The notes under the pieces: model-generated
The model's input: the letters and a program-made list of their open reading frames with translations, nothing else
Databases searched by the model: none
What the model was told of the DNA's origin: nothing
DNA from: DASYQV01 sp036005125
Lineage (GTDB): Bacteria; Acidobacteriota; Vicinamibacteria; Vicinamibacterales; UBA2999
Direction of reading: 5' to 3'
DNA: 12,561 nucleotides
NCBI GenBank assembly: GCA_036005125.1
Contig: DASYQV010000055.1
Coordinates: forward strand, 1 to 12,561
Position numbers and translations under genes: made by a program
Part shown: positions 7,369-12,561 of the stretch, one piece after another
How positions within the stretch are numbered: the stretch's first letter is position 1
Layout: the number at the start of each line of letters is the position of its first letter

Positions 7369-9068
7369 TGCACCCCGTCGACTGGACGATCATCGCGATC
7401 TATCTCGTGTGGATCGTGTGGGACGGCATCCGGCTGACGAAGAGAAGCCACGAGCTCGAGGGCTATTTCCTCGGAGGCCGCAGCCTGCCGTGGTGGGCTG
7501 TCGGCCTCTCCGTGATGGCGACCCAGCTGAGTGCCATCACGATGATCGGAACCACCGGCCAGGGTTATGCGGATGGCATGCGCTTCCTGCAGTACTACTA
7601 TGCCCTGCCGCTCGCGATGATCGTGCTGTCGGTGACACTCGTGCCGTTCTTCCACACGGCCAGGGTGTACACGGCATACGAATACCTGGAGCGGCGATTC
7701 GACGTGAAGACACGGGCATGTACGAGCCTGCTGTTCCTGCTGTCGCGCAGCATGGGGCTCGGCGTCGTCATCTCGGCGCCCGCGATTGTACTGTCGGTCG
7801 TGCTCGGCCTGAGCGTCACGAACACGGTGCTTCTCACGGCGCTCCCGACAGCCGTGTACACGATGTTCGGCGGCGTGCAGGCCGTGGCGTGGACCGATGT
7901 CAAGCAGATGGTGCTGATCGTCTTCGGCCTCCTGGCCGCCGTTGTGGTCCTGATGCTCGGGTTGCCAGAACAGGTGAGCGTCGCAGACGCGTTGCGGATC
8001 GCGGGACACACCGGACGCCTGCAGACGTTCGACTTCCGCTTCGACCTGACGGACCAGTACACGTTCTGGTCCGGGACGATCGCCGCGTTGTTCCTCTTCT
8101 GCTCGTATTTCGGCACCGATCAAAGCCAGGTTCAACGCTACCTGACGACGCCCACGGTCGACGAGGCACGCGATTCGCTGCTGATGAGCGCTTACTGGAA
8201 GATTCCGCTGCAGGCGCTCGTGCTGCTCGTTGGCGTGTTGTTGTTTCTGTTTTACGTGTTCCAACCCTCGCCGATGCTCTTCAACCCTGTGCACGAGCGC
8301 GCGGTCCGGCAGGGGCCGCGCGCCGACCAGTACGCGGCCGTGGAGCGGCGGTTCCACGAGGCGGATACCGCGCGACGCGACGCGGCGATTACCCTGGCGA
8401 CCGCCCAGGGCGCGGGCGACCCCGCCCGCCTCGCCATCGCGGAGCAGCGCTTCAAGGCAGCCGAACGAACGCTGCGCTCCACTCGCGCCGAGGCCGTCGC
8501 GCTCGTGCGGGACACCACGGGTGACCGCACCTACAACGACGTCAACTACGTCTTTCCGACCTTCATCATGACGCACATGCCGATCGGGCTGGTCGGACTT
8601 GTGATCGCCGCAATCTTCGCGGCCGCCATGTCGACAATCTCGGGCGAGCTGTCCGCGCTCTCGACGGCGACCATCATCGACTTCTACCGGCGCTTCGTGC
8701 GGCAGGAGGCCAGCGATCGCCACTTCCTGCTCGTGTCGCGAGTGGCGACGGGCTTCTGGGGGATCTTCGCGAGCCTCGTCGCCATCTGGGCGGCGGAGCT
8801 CGGCTCGCTCATCGAGGTCGTCAACCGGTTTGGCTCGTTCTTCTACGGGTCGATCCTCGGCGTGTTCATCCTGGCCATCGCCGCGCCCCGTGCCACGGGC
8901 AACGGCGCATTCGTCGGGCTGCTGGCCGGAATGGCGTCGGTGGCCGCGGTGGCCGCGTTGACGCCCCTGGCGTTCCTCTGGCACAACGTCGTCGGAGCGG
9001 TCGTCGTGGTGGTCGTCGGCGTGATCGTCAGCGCCGTCGATCCCAGTCATTCGAGGAAAACGATGTGA
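7368..9068 (+). CDS. Sodium:solute symporter (SSS/SLC5 family)
   Basis: This inner-membrane sodium-coupled transporter has 566 aa and about 13 predicted membrane spans with the LeuT-type fold. Family landmarks are GYFLGGRSLPWWAVGLS at 32-48, SAITMIGTTGQGYADG at 55-70, the GGVQAVAWTDVKQ stretch at 168-180, FGTDQSQVQRYL at 248-259, and the sodium-site helix AAMSTISGELSALST at 419-433. A hydrophilic, Ala/Arg/Glu-rich insert at about 303-395 separates two membrane spans and looks helical. The start ATG overlaps the stop of the 34-aa peptide, with no ribosome site of its own. The in-frame extension upstream lies inside the lyase gene and is not part of it. The substrate cannot be read from the sequence; linkage to a C-N lyase suggests an amino-acid-like or dicarboxylate-derived compound. 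Confidence 0.94.
   Translation: MHPVDWTIIAIYLVWIVWDGIRLTKRSHELEGYFLGGRSLPWWAVGLSVMATQLSAITMIGTTGQGYADGMRFLQYYYALPLAMIVLSVTLVPFFHTARVYTAYEYLERRFDVKTRACTSLLFLLSRSMGLGVVISAPAIVLSVVLGLSVTNTVLLTALPTAVYTMFGGVQAVAWTDVKQMVLIVFGLLAAVVVLMLGLPEQVSVADALRIAGHTGRLQTFDFRFDLTDQYTFWSGTIAALFLFCSYFGTDQSQVQRYLTTPTVDEARDSLLMSAYWKIPLQALVLLVGVLLFLFYVFQPSPMLFNPVHERAVRQGPRADQYAAVERRFHEADTARRDAAITLATAQGAGDPARLAIAEQRFKAAERTLRSTRAEAVALVRDTTGDRTYNDVNYVFPTFIMTHMPIGLVGLVIAAIFAAAMSTISGELSALSTATIIDFYRRFVRQEASDRHFLLVSRVATGFWGIFASLVAIWAAELGSLIEVVNRFGSFFYGSILGVFILAIAAPRATGNGAFVGLLAGMASVAAVAALTPLAFLWHNVVGAVVVVVVGVIVSAVDPSHSRKTM
9053..9057 (+). promoter_or_regulatory. Ribosome binding site of the 40-aa peptide
   Basis: GAGGA lies within the last codons of the symporter gene, seven bases before the GTG at 9065. 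It is one of the better Shine-Dalgarno sites in the window and the main reason to believe in the small gene that follows. Confidence 0.6.
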
Positions 9069-9187
9069 TCCTGGGCAAGCTGATGTTCATCGTTGCGGCG
9101 GTTCTCGTTGTCGCCTGGGTGCTCGGCGAGCTGCTGCGACAGCGCCGCCGGCCGCCGAGACGCAGGCGAAGAACTACAGAGAGGTGA
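9065..9187 (+). CDS. 40-aa membrane peptide with arginine-rich tail
   Basis: A GTG at 9065 overlaps the symporter stop (TGA at 9066-9068), and the frame runs to TGA at 9185-9187. GAGGA seven bases upstream is a good ribosome site. The product begins ILGKLMFIVAAVLVVAWVLG, a single hydrophobic helix, and ends in a strongly basic tail: LLRQRRRPP followed by five arginines and TTER. By the positive-inside rule the tail should be cytoplasmic. The 3' end of this gene doubles as the ribosome site of the YciI-like gene. I do not recognise the family. Its place after the symporter and its form suggest a membrane-anchored accessory peptide, but a coupling-only ORF cannot be excluded. Confidence 0.6.
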   Translation: MILGKLMFIVAAVLVVAWVLGELLRQRRRPPRRRRRTTER

Positions 9188-9191
9188 TCGC

Positions 9192-9485
9192 GTGTACGCC
9201 ATTGCCGTCGTCCGATATCGCCGCCCGCTGGAAGAGGTGCTCCCGCACGTCGATCCGCATCGCGCCTATCTGAGGGAGCTCAAGTCGAATGGGTTGCTGC
9301 TCGCGTCCGGCCCACAGGAGCCGCGGAACGGCGGCATCCTGCTGTTCCGCGTGCCCGACGACAACGCCCCTGCGGCGCTCGATCGGATAAGGGATGCCGA
9401 TCCGTTCACCAGGGCGGGCGTTGCGCAGTACGAGCTGCTGCAGTGGGTGCCGAACATCGGGAAGGAAGATCTGGATCGGCTGTAG
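9192..9485 (+). CDS. YciI family protein
   Basis: This small cytoplasmic protein has the ferredoxin-like fold of the YciI family (97 aa, the usual length). The GTG at 9192 is chosen because GAGGTGAT at 9181-9188 is an excellent ribosome site seven bases upstream (from its GAGG core) and because the product then begins YAIAVVRYRRPLEEV like its relatives. The frame is open further upstream but that part overlaps the 40-aa peptide in another frame. Family motifs are the conserved His in VDPHRAYLRELKSNG, LLASGPQEP, and the Asp in RDADPFTRAGVAQYE. Biochemical roles of YciI proteins are mostly unknown. It ends 27 bp before the asparaginase-domain gene, so co-transcription with the symporter cluster is likely. 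Confidence 0.88.
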   Translation: MYAIAVVRYRRPLEEVLPHVDPHRAYLRELKSNGLLLASGPQEPRNGGILLFRVPDDNAPAALDRIRDADPFTRAGVAQYELLQWVPNIGKEDLDRL

Positions 9486-9486
9486 C

Positions 9487-9508
9487 CCGAAGTCCGAAGC
9501 CTGAAGCC
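9487..9508 (+). repeat. Short 7-bp repeat between yciI-like and asparaginase genes
   Basis: Right after the stop of the YciI-like gene, the units CCGAAGT, CCGAAGC and CTGAAGC run in tandem. They fill most of the 27-nt spacer before the ATG at 9513 and leave no clear Shine-Dalgarno. The unit resembles the 7-bp CCTGAKS-like units at 4536-4570 in period and composition. Confidence 0.6.
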
Positions 9509-9512
9509 GGAC

Positions 9513-9995
9513 ATGATTCGCATCTTCGTCACCGGCGGGACGTTCGACAAGAACTACGACGAGATCAACGGCCGGCTGACGTTTGGCGATACGCACCTGC
9601 CGGAGATGCTGCGGCTCGGCCGCTGTCGACTCGACGTGTCCATCCGCACGCTGATGATGATCGACAGTCTCGAGATGACCGATGCCGATCGCGAGCTGAT
9701 CGTCCGTCACTGCGCGCAGAGCGACGAATCGCGCATCGTCGTCACGCACGGGACCGACACGATGGTCGAGACCGCGGCCGCGCTCGCGCGAGGCGTCACC
9801 GGCAAGACGGTCGTCCTCACCGGCGCGATGATCCCGTACGCGTTCGGCAGCTCCGACGGCCTGTTCAATCTCGGCAGCGCGCTGTCGTTCGCGCAGGTGC
9901 TGCCGTCTGGCATCTACATCGCGATGAACGGCCAGCACTTCGCGTGGGACCGCGTGCGGAAGAACCGCGAGACCGGTGTCTTCGAGGCCATGTGA
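9513..9995 (+). CDS. Single-domain asparaginase (N-terminal domain only)
   Basis: The 160-aa product matches only the N-terminal domain of bacterial L-asparaginases, which usually have about 330 residues. It carries FVTGGTFDK with Thr10 (first catalytic threonine), VTHGTDTMVETA with Thr81-Asp82, and Lys150 in RVRKNRETG at the place of the catalytic lysine (about 70 residues after HGTDT, as in the E. coli type II enzyme). VVLTGAMIPYAFGSSDGLFNL is also typical. It stops at the domain boundary with FEAM, so it looks like a true short form and not a frameshift; the following bases are repeat DNA with no trace of the C-terminal domain. In two-domain enzymes the C-terminal domain of a neighbouring subunit completes the site, so activity on asparagine is uncertain. 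It is the last gene of the plus-strand cluster. Confidence 0.88.
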   Translation: MIRIFVTGGTFDKNYDEINGRLTFGDTHLPEMLRLGRCRLDVSIRTLMMIDSLEMTDADRELIVRHCAQSDESRIVVTHGTDTMVETAAALARGVTGKTVVLTGAMIPYAFGSSDGLFNLGSALSFAQVLPSGIYIAMNGQHFAWDRVRKNRETGVFEAM

Positions 9996-9997
9996 CC

Positions 9998-10098
9998 GGG
10001 AGGTCAGACCGGGGTCAGACCGGGGTCAGACCGGGGTCAGACCGGGGTCAGACCGGGGTCAGAACGGGGTCTGACCCCAGTGACGGGTCGACTCAAGG
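9998..10098 (-). repeat. 11-bp tandem repeat element, copy 2 (inverted)
   Basis: On the plus strand a variant first unit at 9998-10010 is followed by GGGGTCAGACC units at 10011, 10022, 10033 and 10044, each 11 bp, then a variant GGGGTCAGAAC at 10055-10065. GGGGTCTGACCCC at 10066-10078 and the head sequence to 10098 follow. Read on the minus strand it is the same element as 1734-1810. The head lies 33 nt after the stop of the HtrA gene (stop codon 10134-10132), and the array begins two bases after the asparaginase stop. Four of the units are identical to each other, unlike copy 1, which suggests recent expansion. No gene is seen in 9996-10131. Confidence 0.9.
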
Positions 10099-10131
10099 TA
10101 CGCAGGAATTGCCACGCGCAAGGTCGGCGGG

Positions 10132-11553
10132 CTACTGCAGCTCCATGGCGATGTACATCAACTGCCCCTCGCGCTGGACCTGCAGCACGACCGGTGCGCG
10201 GGTGGGCAGCCGGCCGATCGCAGACCGCAGATCGGCGAGCGCGGTAACCGGCGCGCCGTTCATCGAGACGATCACGTCACCGGCGTGCAGCCCGTGATCC
10301 GCCACCGGCGAATCGGCGCTGCGCGCCGCGACCAGCACGCCGCGACCGAGCCGGAGCCCCCCGACCATTGGCGCGAGCCGGTCGTTGATGTCGAGGGCGA
10401 GCACACCAAGCCGTGGCACGATGTTGCGCTCCGGCGATACCAGATCGGAGAAGCGCAACGGATCGTCCGGCCGTTCGGCGACGGCGACCGGGACCTTGAG
10501 CGTCTGATCGCCGCGCCGCACCTCCAGCGTGACCATATCGCCGACCGCGCGGCGATACAGGTTCACCTCGAATTGACGGCCGTTCTCCATCGGCTTGCCA
10601 TCGAGCGCGACCACCAGGTCGCCGACCTGCAACCCTGCCACCGCGGCCGGCGTCTTCGGCAACACGTCGCCGAGGATGACCCCCCAGTCCTGCGGCAGCT
10701 TCAACGCGGACGCCAGCGTCGGAGTAATCGTCTGCGCGTATACGCCGATCGTGCCGCGTCGCACCCGGCCCTTCGCGCGGATCTGCTCGAACACCGTGCG
10801 CACGATGTTGCTCGGCGCAGCGAAGCCGAGACCCTCGTTGCCGCCGCTCTGCGACAGGATGAACGTGTTGATTCCGACGAGGCGACCGTCGGCGTTCACG
10901 AGCGGGCCGCCGCTGTTGCCCGGATTGATCGGTGCGTCGGTTTGAACGTAGACCATCGGATCGTCGAGCTCGAGCTGCCGCCCGACCGCGCTCACGACGC
11001 CCATCGACACTGAATTCTCGAGCCCGAGCGGGCTGCCGAACGCGAACACGATCTGCCCCTGGCGCAGCGTGTCGGAATCGCCGATCTGGAGCGTCGGCAG
11101 GTTCTTTCCCTCGACCTTCAGCACGGCCAGATCGGTCTCACTGTCGACGCCGACAATCGTCGCATCCATCGCGACACCGCGCGGCCTGACGATCGACGTG
11201 CCTTTGTCGTCGGCCGCGCGAGGCACGAGCACCTGGACCCGCCGCGCGCCATCGATCACGTGCGAGTTGGTGACGATGTACCCGCTGGGATCGAGGATGA
11301 CGCCGGACCCGCCGCTGCGGCGCAGGCCGAGCAGGGCGTCGGCGCTCGGGGCTTGTTCGTCTATCGCGCCATATCCGGTGACGACGACCTTGACTACCGA
11401 TGCCGAGACACGGCGCGAGAGCCCTTCAAAGGCCGAGCTCAGCGCCTCGAGCGTGAGCGCTTGCGCGGTTGGGCGAACCGATTGGGCGGTCGCGGGCGCC
11501 GCATATCCTGCCGCGAGGATCCCAAGAACAAGAACCGCTCGCACGTTACGCAA
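10132..11553 (-). CDS. HtrA/DegP-family serine protease with two PDZ domains
   Basis: This is an exported quality-control protease. From the TTG at 11553 the product has 473 aa, starting with a signal peptide (MRNVRAVLVLGILAAGYAAPATAQ, hydrophobic 5-18, cut after ATA or TAQ). The trypsin-like domain spans about 40-260 with the full triad His98 (TNSHVID), Asp141 (SETDLAVLKV) and Ser214 (NPGNSGGPL). PDZ1 covers about 265-360 and PDZ2 about 380-470. The TTG is chosen because GGAGGA at 11563-11558 lies four bases upstream; an ATG at 11616 would put 21 extra residues before the signal peptide and overlap the upstream gene by 71 bp. With TTG the overlap with the ArsS-like gene is 8 bp, so translation is probably coupled. 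The length matches periplasmic DegP/DegQ proteins. A repeat element follows the stop. Confidence 0.94.
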   Translation of the reverse strand: MRNVRAVLVLGILAAGYAAPATAQSVRPTAQALTLEALSSAFEGLSRRVSASVVKVVVTGYGAIDEQAPSADALLGLRRSGGSGVILDPSGYIVTNSHVIDGARRVQVLVPRAADDKGTSIVRPRGVAMDATIVGVDSETDLAVLKVEGKNLPTLQIGDSDTLRQGQIVFAFGSPLGLENSVSMGVVSAVGRQLELDDPMVYVQTDAPINPGNSGGPLVNADGRLVGINTFILSQSGGNEGLGFAAPSNIVRTVFEQIRAKGRVRRGTIGVYAQTITPTLASALKLPQDWGVILGDVLPKTPAAVAGLQVGDLVVALDGKPMENGRQFEVNLYRRAVGDMVTLEVRRGDQTLKVPVAVAERPDDPLRFSDLVSPERNIVPRLGVLALDINDRLAPMVGGLRLGRGVLVAARSADSPVADHGLHAGDVIVSMNGAPVTALADLRSAIGRLPTRAPVVLQVQREGQLMYIAMELQ

Positions 11554-12550
11554 CAGATCCTCCACAACTCGAGCCGGCGCCGGCAGTGCATCCGAAACAG
11601 TGGGGACCCACCGCAATGCGCCGACCCGCGAACGCGCCGGGCCGGGCCTCGAAGATCGTCTGCGGCGCGCCTGTCACCATCCCGAGCTCGATCATCTGGT
11701 TGAAGTCGCAGTCGTACAGCCGGCCATCCCAGCCAACGGAGATCGTGTAGCGGCACATCAGCCCGTCCAGGGTCCCGGGATTGAAGGCGTTGACGAGCCG
11801 CTCCATGTAGGCCTGCAGGTTCCCCGAGTCGATGAGGAATTGCAGGTATCGGCTGATGGGCATGTTCGTGATCGTGTAGAGCCGATTGAACGTGATGCCG
11901 TAGCGCCGACCGAGCTCACGCTTCCAGTCCGCCTCGAGCGCCTGCTGCGGCGCGGGAAGAAACGCGCCCACGGGGTTGGTGACGAGGTTCAGCAGCAATC
12001 CGGAGCCGTCCACCCCGTACCCCAGCTCGTTGAAGCGCCGCAGTGCCGCGATCGAGTCGTCGAAGACGCCATCCCCGCGCTGGGCGTCGGTCTGACGCCC
12101 GGAGAACGACGGCAGCGATGCCACCACCTCGACGCGTGACTCGGCGAGGAACTCGGGCAGCCACGCGTAGTTCGGCAGACGTGTGATCGTGAGGTTGCAC
12201 CGGTCCATCACGTGGCGTCCGGCGTCGCGCGCCCGGCGGACGATATGACGAAACGAGGGATGCAGCTCGGGTGCGCCTCCGGTGATGTCCAACGTCGGAA
12301 TGTCGCTCTGCTCCAGGAATGTCAGGCACGCCTCGATGACCTCTGGCGTCATCACCTCCGTGCGATCGGGACCGGCGTCGACATGACAATGGCGGCACGC
12401 CTGATTGCATCGCTTCCCCACGTTCATCTGCAGCACGGACGGCGCCGTGGCGCCGAGCGCCTCCTGCCCGGTCGATGCGACAGCGTCCTCGAACGTACGT
12501 GCGACAGGCGTCGCCGACAGCGTCGCACGTTGGGTGGCGGAGTCAGCCAA
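11546..12550 (-). CDS. arsS: Radical SAM enzyme of the ArsS type (DUF3641)
   Basis: ArsS-type radical SAM/Cys-rich proteins are linked to arsenosugar biosynthesis downstream of ArsM methylation. The N-terminal radical SAM core has CNQACRHC (Cys48, Cys52, Cys55; CxxxCxxC for the 4Fe-4S cluster), TGGAPEL at 90-96 and DRCNLTI with Cys118. The C-terminal DUF3641 part has NAFNPGTLDGLMCRYTISV, WDGRLYDCDFNQ with Cys281, and the ending CFGCTAGAGSSCGG (Cys318, Cys321, Cys329), all typical. At 145-149 it reads SLPSF where I recall family members having SLPCY, so one cysteine may be replaced. The N-terminus is uncertain: the frame stays open to the window edge and the start used is a TTG at 12550 without a ribosome site. 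The 334-aa length is in the family range. Other arsenic genes are not in view. Confidence 0.9.
   Translation of the reverse strand: MADSATQRATLSATPVARTFEDAVASTGQEALGATAPSVLQMNVGKRCNQACRHCHVDAGPDRTEVMTPEVIEACLTFLEQSDIPTLDITGGAPELHPSFRHIVRRARDAGRHVMDRCNLTITRLPNYAWLPEFLAESRVEVVASLPSFSGRQTDAQRGDGVFDDSIAALRRFNELGYGVDGSGLLLNLVTNPVGAFLPAPQQALEADWKRELGRRYGITFNRLYTITNMPISRYLQFLIDSGNLQAYMERLVNAFNPGTLDGLMCRYTISVGWDGRLYDCDFNQMIELGMVTGAPQTIFEARPGAFAGRRIAVGPHCFGCTAGAGSSCGGSVA
11558..11563 (-). promoter_or_regulatory. Ribosome binding site deciding the HtrA start
   Basis: GGAGGA on the minus strand encodes the Gly-Gly near the end of the ArsS-like protein and lies four bases before the TTG at 11553. It supports the TTG start, which gives a standard signal peptide directly at the N-terminus. 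Confidence 0.6.
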
Positions 12551-12561
12551 TGGGCTGCGCG

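Noticed and set aside
7296..9050. 584-codon minus-strand frame opposite the symporter
   Set aside because: It is a low-complexity His/Arg/Asp/Gln-rich translation with no domain; the opposite strand encodes a well-formed membrane transporter.
9998..10098. Repeats as a CRISPR array
   Set aside because: Units are 11 bp and contiguous without spacers, and no cas gene is in the window.
9443..10297. Plus-strand frame running through the asparaginase gene and the repeat element
   Set aside because: It is out of frame with the conserved asparaginase motifs, and its product is Arg-rich with repeat-derived residues.

Overview
The window is GC-rich bacterial chromosome, almost fully coding, with nine recognisable protein genes and two tiny membrane-protein genes. 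No rRNA, tRNA, transposase, phage or CRISPR feature was seen. The mix of an M61 protease with PDZ domain, a DUF5916 outer-surface protein, a ChrR-cupin anti-sigma with its ECF sigma factor, a single-domain asparaginase and an ArsS-type radical SAM enzyme, plus short-period repeats in the spacers, suggests a Gram-negative soil or sediment bacterium. Acidobacteriota (Vicinamibacteria-like) is my best guess, but this is inference from gene content, not a marker-gene placement.

Layout. (1) 1-1689: an M61 metallopeptidase cut by the left edge. (2) 1690-1912: a spacer holding the first copy of an 11-bp-period repeat element. (3) 1913-4468: a secreted DUF5916 protein. (4) 4469-4570: a palindromic array of 7-bp units between convergent genes. 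(5) 5706 down to 4566, minus strand: an ECF sigma factor followed by its probable cupin-type anti-sigma factor, separated by one base. (6) 5707-5812: a divergent promoter region. (7) 5813-9995, plus strand: a compact cluster of an argininosuccinate-lyase-like enzyme, a 34-aa membrane peptide, a sodium:solute symporter, a 40-aa membrane peptide with a basic tail, a YciI-like protein and a one-domain asparaginase. (8) 9996-10131: the second, inverted copy of the repeat element. (9) 12550 down to 10132, minus strand: ArsS-like radical SAM enzyme overlapping an HtrA/DegP serine protease.

The most interesting region is the lyase-symporter cluster. Lyase, first peptide, symporter and second peptide are chained by overlapping stop and start codons, so they look translationally coupled. 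The lyase keeps the catalytic motifs of the fumarase/aspartase superfamily but lacks landmarks of true ArgH, and no other arginine gene is nearby. A sodium symporter flanked by two unannotated single-span peptides and followed by an amidohydrolase-type domain suggests uptake and breakdown of an amino-acid-like or aminopolycarboxylate compound. That function is a hypothesis.

The second notable feature is a pair of inverted elements 8.3 kb apart. They share a 44-nt core at 43/44 identity, followed by 11-bp tandem units. Each lies in the same relative orientation just downstream of a protease gene.
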